The notes: generated by a model from the letters alone, not told the origin. 64,000 nucleotides of DNA from Actinomadura rudentiformis (GCF_008923185.1 NZ_WBMT01000006.1:248001-312000), one strand, 5' to 3'; numbered from the stretch's first letter, positions 41,458-51,078 are shown. Made by a program: numbers and translations.

Positions 41458-42051
41458 TCAGCGGATCCGGTCGTAGATGAGGCAGACGGCGCCGGTCTCG
41501 GACGTCGCCAGATCGGTGAGCGACCAGGACGTGGCGGGCATCTCCTCCGGGAACAGCTTGATTCCGCCGCCGACGAGCTCGGGGCAGAGCGTGATCTGCA
41601 GGCGGTCCAGCTCTTCGGCTTCCAGCAGCGCGGCGATGATGGTGTGGCTGCTGAGCACCACGATGTCGCCGCCCGGCTCGCTGCGGAGCCGCTGGATCTC
41701 GGTCACCAGGTCGTCGGCGGCGATCCGGGCGTTCTGCCAGGTCGCCTCGGTCAGCGTGGACGAGAAGACGACCTTCTCCACCTTGTCCAGCCACTGCGCG
41801 AAGGCGCGGTCGCGCGGGTCGGCGTCCTCGGCCTGTGCGACCTGCGGCCAGTACCCGGCGAAGCCCTCGTAGTTCTTGCGTCCCAGCAGTGCCGTCGTCG
41901 CCGTATCGATCATCCGCGTCATCAGGTCTCGGGGTGCGTCGGCGACGGCGTGGCGGCCGACCCAGCTCATGTCGTGGTCGCCGCCGCGTCCGGTGACGCG
42001 GCCGTCCAGGGAGAGGGAGATGTTGCCGGCTACGGTGCGGTTTGCGGTCAT
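41458..42051 (-). CDS. RibD-C/dihydrofolate-reductase-like protein
   Basis: The 197-residue protein belongs to the DHFR-like RibD C-terminal family: AGNISLSLDGRVTG at the N-terminus, LLGRKNYEGFAGYWP, and GGDIVVLSSHTIIAALLEA. These are NADPH-binding reductases of mostly unknown substrate. AGGA lies 7 bases before the ATG. A related gene lies at 58,982-59,575. It diverges from a LuxR-type regulator. Confidence 0.88.
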   Translation of the reverse strand: MTANRTVAGNISLSLDGRVTGRGGDHDMSWVGRHAVADAPRDLMTRMIDTATTALLGRKNYEGFAGYWPQVAQAEDADPRDRAFAQWLDKVEKVVFSSTLTEATWQNARIAADDLVTEIQRLRSEPGGDIVVLSSHTIIAALLEAEELDRLQITLCPELVGGGIKLFPEEMPATSWSLTDLATSETGAVCLIYDRIR

Positions 42052-42086
42052 GTTCGTTCCTAGGGTTTTCGCGGTGCCCGGCGGGC

Positions 42087-42118
42087 TCCGTCTGCTCATG
42101 AGTCCGTCTGCTCATGAG
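42087..42118. repeat. 16-base perfect tandem duplication
   Basis: TCCGTCTGCTCATGAG occupies 42087-42102 and 42103-42118, between the divergent RibD-like and LuxR-type genes. Confidence 0.9.
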
Positions 42119-42188
42119 ACTGCCGCTGCGGCGGCGGAGGAACATCTGCCACCTGGCCGATATCGCGGGTAATGGCAGGATGCGCGGT

Positions 42189-44828
42189 ATGGGTGAGGTG
42201 GATCGGCTTCCGGTGGAGCCGTCGTCCTTCGTCGGCCGCGCCGCCGAGCTGGCGGCGGTCGGTGACGCGCTGGCCTCGGCGCGGCTGCTGACGCTGGTCG
42301 GGCCGGGTGGCTGCGGCAAGACGCGGCTGGCGATCCGTGTCTGCCGCGAGCAGGAGGGCCGCTGGGCGGACGGCGTCCACTGGGCGGGGCTGGAGCACGA
42401 GCCCGACGGGCGGCAGATCGCTCACCGTGTGGCCGAGGCGCTCGGTCTGGTCCTGCCGGGCGGGTCTGACACGGTCCCGGGGCTGGTGCAGGCGCTGCGG
42501 GGCCGGAGTCTGCTGCTTGCGCTGGACAACTGCGAGCACGTTCTGGACGAGGCCGCCGGGTTTGCGTCGGCCGTTCTGACGCAGTGCCCAGGTGTGAAGA
42601 TCCTTGCGACCAGCCGGGCGACGCTCGGCGCCGGGGGTGAGCGGGTGTGGCGGGTGCCGCCGCTGGCCTTGGCGGATGCGCTGGAGCTGTTCGTGGAGCG
42701 TTCCGCGACCGGTGACACGAGCGCGGCGCGGCGGATCTGTGATCGTCTTGACCGGTTGCCGCTCGCGCTGGAGCTCGCCGCCGGGTGGGCGGACACGCTG
42801 TCGCCTGCGCAGATCGCCGAGGCGCTGGCGGGGTCGTACGCGCTGCTGGAGGGCGGTGCGCGGACCGCGGCGTTCCGGCAGCGGACCCTTGAGGGGTCGA
42901 TGCGGTGGAGTCATGACCTGCTGGAGGAGGACGAGCGGGTGCTGTTCCGCAGGCTCGCGGTGTTCGAGCCGGGCTTCGGTGTGGAGTCGGCGTGTACGGT
43001 GGCGGCGCTGCCCGCCGAGCGGGCGCTTCGGGCGCTGCGGGGCCTGGTCGACAAGTCCCTCGTCGTGGCCGACACGGCGGGTCCGGTCGCGCGTTACCGG
43101 ATGCTCGGTGTCGTGCGCGCCTTCGCGCTGGCGCGGCTGCGGGACGCCGGGGAGGAGGACGCCGTGCGCGCCCGGCATCTGAAGGCGCAGCTGGCTCTCG
43201 TGGAGGAGGCCCGTCCGCTGCTGGAGACCGACCGGGACGCGTGGCGGGCCCGGATCGGCGAGGACTACGCCAATCTGCGGTCAGCGCTCGGCTGGGGGCT
43301 GCGGCGTGCTGATCCCGGCCCGGCGCGGTGCCTGGCCGCCGAGCTGGCCTGGTTGTGGCATCTGGAGAGCCGGCGCGCCGAAGGGCTGCGGTTGCTGCGG
43401 GAGGCCGCCGAACGCGGGCGCGGTGAGCGGACCGCGCTTCAGGCTCGGGTGTTGCTGGCGCAGGCGCTGGTGGCCGACTCGGGCGGGCCGGGCCCGGAGT
43501 CGCACGCGGCGGCCCGCGCGGCGCGGGAGCTGGCGGTCGAGACCGGGGCGGAGGCGGCCGCCCGGCTTGCCGGTCTGCTGGCCGCCCTCGGCCTGCTGGA
43601 GAGCGACCTGGAGGCGGCTGCCGCGGAGGCCGCCCGGCTCCGCGGCGAGGCTCTGGAGGCGGGCGACGGCTTCGTCGCCGACGCCGCGGCGGCCCTGGTC
43701 GGCCTCGTTCACCTGCAGCGCGATGAGCACGGTGACGCGATCATGCAGCTGCGGGCCGCGCTGGAGGGCCTGCTGCGGCGTGGTGACCGGGGGGTGGCGT
43801 CGTCCGCGCTGGGCTGGCTGGCGCAGGCCACGGCCGGGTCCGGTGACCTGAAGCAGGCCGAGGACCTCGCCGAGCGTTCGGTGGCGACGGCCGAGCCGCT
43901 GCGTGACTTCCACCGGATCGGGCTGGCGCGCGGCATCCTGGCTGAGGTCCGCACCGCGCGGGGACGTCTGGATGCCGCCGCTGAGGCGTTGCGGCCGATC
44001 GACCGGCTGCGTGCCGAGTCCGGGGAGACCGGCGGGTCCACCTACGTTCCCGGCTGGGAGCGGCGCAAGGCGTTGCTCGCGCTCGCGCTGGGGCGCGCGG
44101 ATGAGGCTGTCGCCCTGTGCCGGGCGGAGGCGGCCTGGCGTGGTGAGGCGAGCGGTCACCTCGAACCGGAGACCCGGCTGGTGCTGGCCAGAGCTCAGCG
44201 GGAGTCCGGCGACGAGGCGGGCGCGGCGCGCACGCTCGATGTCCTGGAGGAGTCGCCTCTCGCCGCGGCCATGCCGCGCGTCCGTGCGGGGATCCTGGAG
44301 CAGCGTGCGCTTCTGCTGGCGGCGGCGGACGATCCCGGCGCGGTCGCCCTGCACCACGAGGCGCTGCGGATCCGCACCGGCCACGAGCTCGTCCTGGATC
44401 TGATCACCGGTCTCGGTCACCTCGCGGACCTGGCGCGGCGACGCGGCGCCGCGGAGACGGCCGCGGTGCTGACCGGCGCCGTCCAGCGGGCCCGGGAGGA
44501 CGCGGGTGCCGAACCGGCCCCGCCCGGCGGCGATCCGGCGTTGCGTGCGGCGCTTGACCGTGGCCGCGCTCTTGGCCTGCGGGAGGCCGTGGCCTACGCG
44601 CGGCGTGCCCGTGGCCCGCGGCGCCGCCCCGGCTCCGGCTGGGCGAGCTTGACGCCGACCGAGCGTTCGGTGGTGGAGCTGGCCGTCCAGGGCCTGTCCA
44701 ATCCGCAGATCGCTGCCCGGCTGCTGATGAGCCGCGGCACCGTGAAGACTCATCTGGCCCACGTCTACGCCAAACTCCACGTTGCCAACCGCACCGAACT
44801 GGCCCGTCTCTCCACAGACCGCTTCTGA
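42189..44828 (+). CDS. AfsR/LAL-like ATPase with C-terminal LuxR helix-turn-helix
   Basis: The 879-residue regulator has an NB-ARC-type ATPase at the N-terminus (VGPGGCGKTRLAI near residue 40, LLALDNCEHVLDEA as Walker B, KILATSRATLG as sensor), a long alpha-helical TPR-like region, and a LuxR DNA-binding domain at about residues 820-875 (LTPTERSVVELAVQGLSNPQ, VKTHLAHVYAKL). It should oligomerise on ATP and a ligand. The ATG at 42189 is preferred over 42180 from spacing to GGCAGG. The adjacent reductase gene is a likely target. Confidence 0.9.
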   Translation: MGEVDRLPVEPSSFVGRAAELAAVGDALASARLLTLVGPGGCGKTRLAIRVCREQEGRWADGVHWAGLEHEPDGRQIAHRVAEALGLVLPGGSDTVPGLVQALRGRSLLLALDNCEHVLDEAAGFASAVLTQCPGVKILATSRATLGAGGERVWRVPPLALADALELFVERSATGDTSAARRICDRLDRLPLALELAAGWADTLSPAQIAEALAGSYALLEGGARTAAFRQRTLEGSMRWSHDLLEEDERVLFRRLAVFEPGFGVESACTVAALPAERALRALRGLVDKSLVVADTAGPVARYRMLGVVRAFALARLRDAGEEDAVRARHLKAQLALVEEARPLLETDRDAWRARIGEDYANLRSALGWGLRRADPGPARCLAAELAWLWHLESRRAEGLRLLREAAERGRGERTALQARVLLAQALVADSGGPGPESHAAARAARELAVETGAEAAARLAGLLAALGLLESDLEAAAAEAARLRGEALEAGDGFVADAAAALVGLVHLQRDEHGDAIMQLRAALEGLLRRGDRGVASSALGWLAQATAGSGDLKQAEDLAERSVATAEPLRDFHRIGLARGILAEVRTARGRLDAAAEALRPIDRLRAESGETGGSTYVPGWERRKALLALALGRADEAVALCRAEAAWRGEASGHLEPETRLVLARAQRESGDEAGAARTLDVLEESPLAAAMPRVRAGILEQRALLLAAADDPGAVALHHEALRIRTGHELVLDLITGLGHLADLARRRGAAETAAVLTGAVQRAREDAGAEPAPPGGDPALRAALDRGRALGLREAVAYARRARGPRRRPGSGWASLTPTERSVVELAVQGLSNPQIAARLLMSRGTVKTHLAHVYAKLHVANRTELARLSTDRF

Positions 44829-44942
44829 CGCTGACGCAGCGGTGTGTCATGGGTGTGTCATGGACGCTGGACTGGCAGCCTGAGCCGCTGACAGTCTGAG
44901 CCGCTGTCGCGCCGCGCCGAGCGGCGGCGGAGCGGGACCGGG

Positions 44943-45629
44943 TCAGACCCAGCCGATGTCGGAGGGTTCGGGGAATCCCCCGTGCATGATGCCGTAGGCG
45001 ATGAGCAGGATCAGCGCGGGCGCGAAGGTGTAGATCATGACGCGGCCGAGGGTGCCGCGGGTGCGCCACCCCCAGGCGGTGAACGCCGCCGCGACCGCGA
45101 TGCCGGCGACGGCGGTGCCGCCCTCCAGGGCGTTGGTGGTGAAGGTGACGCCGGTGATGAGGGCGAGGAGGGCCGGCAGCGGCCCGCGTGCGGGTGGCCG
45201 GCGGGCCAGGGCCGCGGCGAGCGCGGCGAAGACGACGGCGAGGCCGCCGTACCACAGGTAGTGGCCGACGACCTCGTCCCACAGATGCACCAGGTCGCTG
45301 GGTTCGGCGTTGCTGACGGAGTTGGCGGCCAGGTGGATGCCGTGGCCTTCGACGTAGGTGAGGGCGCCGGCGAGGTAGAGGATCCAGAGGCGGGGTGCCG
45401 CTCCCCCGGCGCGCAGTGCCGCGGCGGCGGGGAGCAGGACGGCGTAGGGGGTGATGAGGTCGACCCAGTCGGCCCATCGGGTCTCCCCCGCGTTGCCGAG
45501 CCAGGCCAGTCCGAACCCGATGTGGTGCGTGAGGGAGTAGGCGATCGCGATGACGGCGAGCCAGGGCAGGTAGGCGGCGCCGGTGGTGTGGCCGGTGGGA
45601 GGTGTGCCGGGGGTCGTGGGGGCCCTCAT
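44943..45629 (-). CDS. Multi-pass membrane protein of unknown function
   Basis: The 228-residue protein has about seven hydrophobic segments and several histidines near membrane edges (SLTHHIGFGLAW, YVEGHGIHLAAN, VGHYLWYGG), which could bind metal or haem. I do not recognise the family. It follows the ArsR-type regulator with an ATGA overlap, so it is presumably the regulated gene. Confidence 0.75.
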   Translation of the reverse strand: MRAPTTPGTPPTGHTTGAAYLPWLAVIAIAYSLTHHIGFGLAWLGNAGETRWADWVDLITPYAVLLPAAAALRAGGAAPRLWILYLAGALTYVEGHGIHLAANSVSNAEPSDLVHLWDEVVGHYLWYGGLAVVFAALAAALARRPPARGPLPALLALITGVTFTTNALEGGTAVAGIAVAAAFTAWGWRTRGTLGRVMIYTFAPALILLIAYGIMHGGFPEPSDIGWV

Positions 45630-46594
45630 GGGTGCTCCTGGGCCTGGACGAGGGCGTCGCCGGTGCCGGTCCGGTAGTAGAGGACCGAACGCCCTGCGCG
45701 GCGGCGCTGGACGAGGTGGGCGTCGAGCAGGACTTTGAGATGGCGGCCGACCGAGCCGAGGCCGTGTCCGGTGAGCGCGACGAGCTGGGTGGTGCTCTTG
45801 GGGGTGTCGAGGAGGGTCAGGACGGCGGCTCGTACCGGTCCGAGGAGAGCGGCGAGTGATGCGGCGGCGGGGGTCTGGCGGGCGGTGGTGAGGGTGGCGG
45901 AGCAGGGGTAGACGACGGCGGAACGGCGGTGGGTGTCGTCCCAGGCGAGCCAGGTCCGGTGAGGGGTGACGGGGACGAACATGAGCTGGTCTCCGGTGAG
46001 GTGCCGGGGCGGGTGGTCGTGGGTGGTGATCTGGAGGCGGTCGCCGCCGAGCCAGCGCATGCCCGGGCGCAGGTCGCCGACGGCGGCCGCCCAGCCGCCA
46101 TGGCCCAGGTGGGCGGTGCGGGCGACGATGTCGGCCTCGATCACGCGGCGGCGGTGCGGCCAGGTGGGGTGGACGGTGTGGATCCAGACCCAGCGGAGGA
46201 GGCCGGCGGCGCGTTCGGGCAGGTCGTCGCGGTCGAGGGCGGTGGGGAGCGGGCCTTGCAGGGAGGGGCCGAGGTCGGTGCGTGCGGCATCGGGCGGCGT
46301 GGCGCGGACGCGGGCGAGTTCCTGGTCGAACGTGGCGTCGTCGCCGGGTGCGGGGGTGAGGAAGGTGGCGTTCCAGGTGGGGCCGAGGGCGGCGTGGATC
46401 AACAGGGCGGTGACGGGGTCGGCGGTGAGGCGCCGGCGGTAGGCGGGCAGGTGCGTGTCGAGCCAGGTGCGTTCACCGGGATGGGCCGCCGTCGCGTGGT
46501 GGAGGGTTTTGAGCGCGGCGGTGGTCTCGGCCAGGGGCGAGATGACGAAGCGGCCACGCGCGAGCGTGTCCGCGTTGATCTGCCACCAACCCAT
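45626..46594 (-). CDS. ArsR-type winged-helix regulator with DUF5937-like N-terminus
   Basis: The 322-residue protein has a large N-terminal domain (about residues 1-245) and an ArsR-like winged helix at the C-terminus (VLTLLDTPKSTTQLVALTGH, GSVGRHLKVLLDAHLVQRRR). This order matches the actinobacterial DUF5937/ArsR regulators, whose effectors are unknown. AGGAGGG precedes the ATG. It is co-transcribed with the downstream membrane protein gene. Confidence 0.85.
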   Translation of the reverse strand: MGWWQINADTLARGRFVISPLAETTAALKTLHHATAAHPGERTWLDTHLPAYRRRLTADPVTALLIHAALGPTWNATFLTPAPGDDATFDQELARVRATPPDAARTDLGPSLQGPLPTALDRDDLPERAAGLLRWVWIHTVHPTWPHRRRVIEADIVARTAHLGHGGWAAAVGDLRPGMRWLGGDRLQITTHDHPPRHLTGDQLMFVPVTPHRTWLAWDDTHRRSAVVYPCSATLTTARQTPAAASLAALLGPVRAAVLTLLDTPKSTTQLVALTGHGLGSVGRHLKVLLDAHLVQRRRAGRSVLYYRTGTGDALVQAQEHP

Positions 46595-46684
46595 CGTTTC
46601 CCTCCTGGCGCGACGATATCGGTCCGCCTACGGACGACCGCGCATGGCCGTGCGGGGTCGCCGTGGCGGCGATCCCGGAGGGTG

Positions 46685-47188
46685 TCAGCGGCTGAGGGTC
46701 TGCTGGAGTTGGGTGACGCAGGCCGAGCGGCGCGGGCCGTCATCGAAGCGGCGTGCGCATTCGGCGCGGATCCAGGCGGGTGCCTGAGGCTGCGCGGGTT
46801 TGCGTGGTTGGACCTGCGGAGGGCGGCGCGGCGGCTTGCGCGAAGGCCGTGGTGGAACGGGACGCGGCGTACGGGCATCTGGCGTGCCGGCGCGGGTGCG
46901 GGTGCGGGCGGGCGCGGGTGCCGGCCGTGTGATGTCCTGCTCACCGGTCAACCCGGTCAACGTGGAGGGGGTGGTGTGCGGGGACGGCGGTGTGCCGCTG
47001 TGACTCGCGGACGGCGTGCCCGGCCCGGAAGGCGCCAGATCGCCACGGCCGCTGCGCGGGGTGTGGTGGGCGGCCTGGACGGTGACCCAGACCGCTGCGG
47101 CAGCGGCGATCGCGAGGAGAGTGAAGACCGCGGTGGACCGGGCCCCCGCCGTGCGGCGCGGCCTGGGCGGGTGCGGGGGCCAGGTCAT
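46685..47188 (-). CDS. Pro-rich signal-anchored protein
   Basis: The 167-residue protein has an N-terminal membrane segment (STAVFTLLAIAAAAAVWVTV) after a basic stretch, then a long Pro/Thr/Arg-rich external region and a short C-terminal domain with two cysteines (RAECARRFDDG, RSACVTQL) that could form a disulfide. No function can be assigned. The ATG at 47188 has no clear ribosome binding site. Confidence 0.6.
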   Translation of the reverse strand: MTWPPHPPRPRRTAGARSTAVFTLLAIAAAAAVWVTVQAAHHTPRSGRGDLAPSGPGTPSASHSGTPPSPHTTPSTLTGLTGEQDITRPAPAPARTRTRAGTPDARTPRPVPPRPSRKPPRRPPQVQPRKPAQPQAPAWIRAECARRFDDGPRRSACVTQLQQTLSR

Positions 47189-47493
47189 ATGACCCACGGT
47201 AATCGGACAGGTGCAGATCGTGATAGCGGTTGCGGGATTTGGCATGTCGATGGCGGCCACGGCGATGATCCCCTCGGCATCAGGAATCTGGCTTGGGACG
47301 GCTCGTTTGCTTCCGAGGGTCGCTGCCGCACCGAGAACCCCGGCGGTCGTGGACTGCGATGGCGGCTTCAGGTTGGGTGAGGCGAGCGCGGCGCGCGTGC
47401 CCAGCGCGTTGGCCAGCGTCATCACGGTCTGCGTGTCGCTGGGCGATGGTGATGATCTCGCCGTGCCCGTGCCCGTGCCCGTGCCCGTGGCGG
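47189..47493. other. 305-base intergenic stretch
   Basis: No reliable gene is seen. It contains a GTGCCC hexamer array at 47463-47489 just after the HAD-phosphatase stop, and otherwise unremarkable GC-rich sequence. It should hold the promoter of the Pro-rich protein gene. Confidence 0.5.
47463..47489. repeat. GTGCCC hexamer array
   Basis: Four and a half tandem GTGCCC units lie immediately beyond the stop of the HAD gene on the minus strand. Such arrays slip easily in length. Confidence 0.85.
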
Positions 47494-48138
47494 TCAGGCG
47501 GGATTGTCGAGGAGGGCACGGCCGAGGCTGTAGGCCTGGGTGAGGTCGTTGCCGCGGTAGTCGGCGGCGGCGATGCCGGCGAGGTGGTGGTCGGCGTTGA
47601 CGGCGACGGTGTGGGTGAGGTGGCGGAAGAGGGGGCCGTCGGACATGGAGTCGCCGTAGGCGACGCACTGGGCGCGGGTGAGGCCGTGGCGGGCGCGCAG
47701 GTCGTCGGTGATGCGGACCTTGTCGGCGGGGGTGAGGATGCCCGCGGGGTCGAGCGGGGCGGTGAACGGCAGCGGCGGGAAGCGCGAGGCGACGACCTCG
47801 TCGAAGCCCAGGTCGAGCAGGTGGCGGGCGAAGAAGTCGGGCGACATGGTGATGACCACGGAGCGTTCGCCGCGGCGGCGGATGTCGGCGGCGACGTCGG
47901 GGATGCCGTTGAGCCAGGGCCCGGCGGTGTAGGCGGCGGCGACCTGGGCGGGGGTGAGGGCGCGCCAGAGTGCGTGGATGGCGGCGGAGAAGCCGCGGGT
48001 GTCCAGGGTGCCGGCGGCGAAGCGGGCCTCGAGGGCGTGGAGTTCGGGGAGAGTGCCGAGCTGCCGGGCCACCTCGAGATTGGCGGTGGACCCGGCGAGC
48101 AGCGTGCCGTCCATGTCGAAGATGTGCAGGTTGCTCAC
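47494..48138 (-). CDS. HAD-superfamily phosphatase (SerB-like IB family)
   Basis: The 214-residue protein has HAD motif I HIFDMDGTLLAGST at the N-terminus, motif II in VVITMSPDF, and motifs III-IV with AYGDSMSDGPLF near residue 175. This is the subclass IB pattern shared with phosphoserine phosphatase and related lipid phosphatases. GTG at 48138 is used; an in-frame ATG at 48159 adds seven residues. Neither has a Shine-Dalgarno sequence. The substrate is unknown. Confidence 0.87.
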   Translation of the reverse strand: MSNLHIFDMDGTLLAGSTANLEVARQLGTLPELHALEARFAAGTLDTRGFSAAIHALWRALTPAQVAAAYTAGPWLNGIPDVAADIRRRGERSVVITMSPDFFARHLLDLGFDEVVASRFPPLPFTAPLDPAGILTPADKVRITDDLRARHGLTRAQCVAYGDSMSDGPLFRHLTHTVAVNADHHLAGIAAADYRGNDLTQAYSLGRALLDNPA

Positions 48139-48194
48139 GATCAACCAATTGTGGTGCATCGTGGGCGGACGGGGCGAACGGGTTCCCAGTGCCG

Positions 48195-48674
48195 TCAGTG
48201 GCGAACCGAGCCGCGGTGCTTGTCCTTGGCGTCGGGCCAGATGGCGTACGACACCAGGATCGCGGCCCAGATGCCGAGGGGGGCGATGGGCCAGAACCAC
48301 TTGAGCTCGCCCGCCTGCAGTGAGGAGACGCCCCAGATGACCGTCATGATGAGGGCGCCGGCGCCCCAGTAGCCCCATTCGTTGAGCCATTCGCGCTTGT
48401 CGGCCTCTTCCCGGGCGGCTTCGGCCTTGGCCTGGGCGGCGCGTGAGACCGGCAGGTCGGCGGTGAGCAGCTCGAGCCGGTCCATGGTGACGGCGGTGGC
48501 GGCCAGTTCCAGACGGCGGCTGTACTCGGCGGTGTCCAGGGCGCCGTCGGCGAGGGCGTCGCCGAGGCGTTCGATCACGGCGTTGCGGTCGGCGTCGCCC
48601 GCGCGCAGCGCGGTGCCGGGCCGCGTGAAGTCGGCCTCGGCCAGGTCGGGCTTGGTGAAGTCGGGCGTGGTCAT
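48195..48674 (-). CDS. DUF1707 and 2TM-domain membrane protein
   Basis: The 159-residue protein has a DUF1707 domain at about residues 23-73 (ALRAGDADRNAVIERLGDAL, LDTAEYSRRLELA), a charged helix and two membrane segments near the C-terminus (WGYWGAGALIMTVIWGV, WFWPIAPLGIWAAILV). DUF1707 is an actinobacterial helical domain of unknown role, often joined to membrane modules. GGGAGG lies 8 bases before the ATG. Confidence 0.88.
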   Translation of the reverse strand: MTTPDFTKPDLAEADFTRPGTALRAGDADRNAVIERLGDALADGALDTAEYSRRLELAATAVTMDRLELLTADLPVSRAAQAKAEAAREEADKREWLNEWGYWGAGALIMTVIWGVSSLQAGELKWFWPIAPLGIWAAILVSYAIWPDAKDKHRGSVRH

Positions 48675-48938
48675 CGGGTTCCTCCCCGTTCGTGCTGGGT
48701 GTTTCCAGCATGGCTGCGGGGAGTGGCGTGGTCGTCCTCCGGCGTGACGAACCGGGTGTACATCGTTCGCAGGACCCTGCCGAAAGTAGGGGTCGGGTCT
48801 GGTCTTCCGGATGATCCGCCGCCTAATGATCACTCTTTAGCCTGACATTCAGCACATTTCGATGAACGTGGAGTGAACTTTCCCGGTCTGCTGGAGGATC
48901 TCACCTTGCGAGTGACCGTTCCGTACGTGAGGGAGAGC

Positions 48939-49700
48939 ATGCAAGCGCCTGGATTCAGCGCAGACTGGTACCGCGCGATCACCGAGTTCGCCGACGGGCT
49001 GCCGTCATGGGTGCACGTGGTGGCCGAGATCGGCACCGACGCGGGCCTCCTGCTGTTCGCCGCGCTGTTCGTGGCGGGCTGGTGGCGCGCCCGCGGCGGG
49101 ACGGACCAGGCGATGATACTGGCGCTGGCGGCGCCGTTCGCGGTGGTCGCCGCCTACCTGGTCAGCGAGGTCTCCAAGACCTTCCTGGAGGAGGAACGGC
49201 CGTGCCGGGCGGTCGCCGACGCGGCCAACATCGTGGCCTGCCCGGCGCCGGGCGACTGGTCGTTCCCCAGCAACCACGCGACGATCGCGGCGGCGTCCGC
49301 AGCCGTGATCGTGGTGGCGTGGCGGTCGATGGCGGCGGTGGTGCTGCCGCTGGCGGCGCTGATGGCGTTCTCCCGGGTGTTCGTGGGAGTGCACTACCCG
49401 CACGACGTCGCCGCGGGGTTCGTGCTCGGCGTGACGGTGGCGCCGGTGGTCGTGCTCGTCATGGCGCGGCTGCTGGCCCCGGCGGTGGAGCCGATGCGGG
49501 CCTGGCCGGGTGCCGCGTTCCTGCTCGGTCCGTCGCCCGCGTTCCTCGACCGGGCCCCGGTCCCGGCTCCGGCGCGCGCCGTGCCCGGCGGGATCGCCGC
49601 GCCCACGGCCGCGCCCACAGCCGCGCCCTCGATGGCGGCCGAGACGCTGCCGGACGTGATGTCGGGCACCGGCCGCGACGGCCACTACCCGCCCGCCTGA
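48939..49700 (+). CDS. PAP2-superfamily membrane phosphatase
   Basis: The 253-residue protein has the three PAP2 motifs: KTFLEEERP, PSNHAT and SRVFVGVHYPHD, within about five membrane segments. It likely dephosphorylates undecaprenyl diphosphate or another lipid phosphate. ATG at 48939 follows GAGGGAGAG; GTG codons at 48873 and 48912 would lengthen the protein but lack ribosome binding sites. The last 60 residues are Pro/Ala-rich. The 265-base gap upstream shows only AT-richer promoter-like sequence. Confidence 0.88.
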   Translation: MQAPGFSADWYRAITEFADGLPSWVHVVAEIGTDAGLLLFAALFVAGWWRARGGTDQAMILALAAPFAVVAAYLVSEVSKTFLEEERPCRAVADAANIVACPAPGDWSFPSNHATIAAASAAVIVVAWRSMAAVVLPLAALMAFSRVFVGVHYPHDVAAGFVLGVTVAPVVVLVMARLLAPAVEPMRAWPGAAFLLGPSPAFLDRAPVPAPARAVPGGIAAPTAAPTAAPSMAAETLPDVMSGTGRDGHYPPA

Positions 49701-49734
49701 CAGAGCACACCCCAGCACAGAGCACACCCCAGCA
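49701..49734. repeat. 17-base perfect tandem duplication after the PAP2 gene
   Basis: CAGAGCACACCCCAGCA fills 49701-49717 and 49718-49734, starting at the base after the PAP2 stop codon. Confidence 0.93.
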
Positions 49735-49740
49735 GAGACG

Positions 49741-49782
49741 CAGCCGACGTCCCGGTGCCGCCCGGCACCGGGACGTCGGCTG
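49741..49782. terminator. 20-base-stem bidirectional hairpin
   Basis: The arms 49741-49760 and 49763-49782 are perfectly complementary, with CC between. It is the strongest hairpin in the window and lies between the convergent PAP2 and epoxide-hydrolase genes. There is no T run. Confidence 0.8.
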
Positions 49783-49790
49783 CGGCGGGC

Positions 49791-51065
49791 TCAGCGCAGC
49801 TTGCGGAAGAACGCGCGGACGTCGTCGATCAGCAGGTCCGGCGCCTCCATCGCCAGGAAGTGGCCGCCGCGGCCCGCCTCGGTCCAATGGACGATGTCGT
49901 GGTCACGTTCGGCCCACCGGCGGATGGTCACGTCGTGGTTGGACACGAGCACCCCGGTCGGCACGGTCCCCCGCTCGGGCGCCCATCCGCCCGCGCCATC
50001 CTCACCCGTGGCCGCACCGGTGGCCGCACCGGTGTCGTCGGCTGCGGAGGAGTCCCATCCGGCACTGCCGGTCCCCCACTCCCCCGCCTCGCCTGCTTCG
50101 GCTGTGCCGCTCCAGGAGGCGGCGGACATCTCCTCGTAGTAGATCTGCGCGGCCGATCCGGCGGTGCCCGTCAGCCAGTAGATCGACACGTCGGTGAGGA
50201 TGCGGTCACGGTCGACACTGTCCTCGGGCAGCCCGTCCTCGGGGTCGGTGAACTCCTTGAACTTCTCCACGATCCAGGCGAGCTGCCCCGCGGGCGAGTC
50301 GTGCAGGCCGTAGGCGACCGTCTGCGGCCGCTTGGAGTTGCACTGCAGGTAGCCGTCGTTGAAGTCCTGCATCGCCTGCCAGCGGCGCTGCTCGGTCTCG
50401 GTGAGGCCGTCCATCTCACCGTCCGCGCCGACCGGGAAAGTGATCATGGCGTTGAGGTGGACGCCGGTGACGTGCTCGGCGTCCTGCCTGCCCATCTCGG
50501 GACCGACCCACGAACCGGTGTCATAGCCCTGCACGCCGTACCGCCCGTACCCGAGCGCCGCCATCAGCCGCACCAGCACGCCCGCCATCCTGGCAGCGCT
50601 CATGCCGGGTCCGGCCAGCGGCGTGGAGAACCCGAAACCCGGCAGCGACGGGATCACCAGGTGGAACGCCTCGGCCGGGTCACCGCCGTGCGCACGCGGG
50701 TCCGACAGCGGCCCGATCACGTCCAGGAAGTCGGTGACGCCGCCGGGCCAGCCGTGCAGCAGGATGAGCGGGGTCGCGTCCGGCTCCGGTGAGCGCACGT
50801 GCAGGAAGTGGACGTTCTGGCCGTCGATGGTGGTCATGAACTGCGGGTGCTCGTTGAGCGCGGCTTCGTGCGCCCGCCAGTCGTAACCGGTGCGCCAGTA
50901 CTCGGCCAGGTCCTTCAGGTACCCCACCGGGACGCCGCGGTCCCAGCCGACGCCGGGCAGCTCCCTTGGCCAGCGCGTGTTGGCCAGCCGTGCGTTGAGG
51001 TCGTCGAGCTGGGCCTGCGGGATGTCTATGCGGAACGGGCGGATGTCGTGCTGCGAGTTCGTCAT
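49791..51065 (-). CDS. Epoxide hydrolase with a Gly/Ala/Asp-rich insertion
   Basis: The 424-residue alpha/beta hydrolase has the EHN domain at the N-terminus ([20 protein letters not shown]), oxyanion loop LLHGWPGG, nucleophile elbow VQGYDTGSW with Asp, and His near the end in RGGHFLAME. It should open epoxides by an ester intermediate. A 45-residue low-complexity stretch ([18 protein letters not shown] and onward, about residues 333-377) is inserted in the lid-to-core segment. TAGCGT lies exactly 7 bases before the ATG, so the message is probably leaderless. Confidence 0.88.
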   Translation of the reverse strand: MTNSQHDIRPFRIDIPQAQLDDLNARLANTRWPRELPGVGWDRGVPVGYLKDLAEYWRTGYDWRAHEAALNEHPQFMTTIDGQNVHFLHVRSPEPDATPLILLHGWPGGVTDFLDVIGPLSDPRAHGGDPAEAFHLVIPSLPGFGFSTPLAGPGMSAARMAGVLVRLMAALGYGRYGVQGYDTGSWVGPEMGRQDAEHVTGVHLNAMITFPVGADGEMDGLTETEQRRWQAMQDFNDGYLQCNSKRPQTVAYGLHDSPAGQLAWIVEKFKEFTDPEDGLPEDSVDRDRILTDVSIYWLTGTAGSAAQIYYEEMSAASWSGTAEAGEAGEWGTGSAGWDSSAADDTGAATGAATGEDGAGGWAPERGTVPTGVLVSNHDVTIRRWAERDHDIVHWTEAGRGGHFLAMEAPDLLIDDVRAFFRKLR

Positions 51066-51072
51066 GCCGCCG

Positions 51073-51078
51073 ACGCTA
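51073..51078 (-). promoter_or_regulatory. TAGCGT box of a leaderless promoter (epoxide hydrolase)
   Basis: Minus-strand TAGCGT is followed by 7 bases and the ATG at 51065, the same layout as at 55,550 and 63,347. Confidence 0.5.

Noticed and set aside
47463..47489. GTGCCC array as a regulatory or CRISPR-like element
   Set aside because: It is a simple hexamer microsatellite without spacers.
47211..47543. A 110-codon plus-strand frame in the 47-kb intergenic region
   Set aside because: Its second half overlaps the HAD gene in antisense and includes the translated hexamer array; no ribosome binding site.
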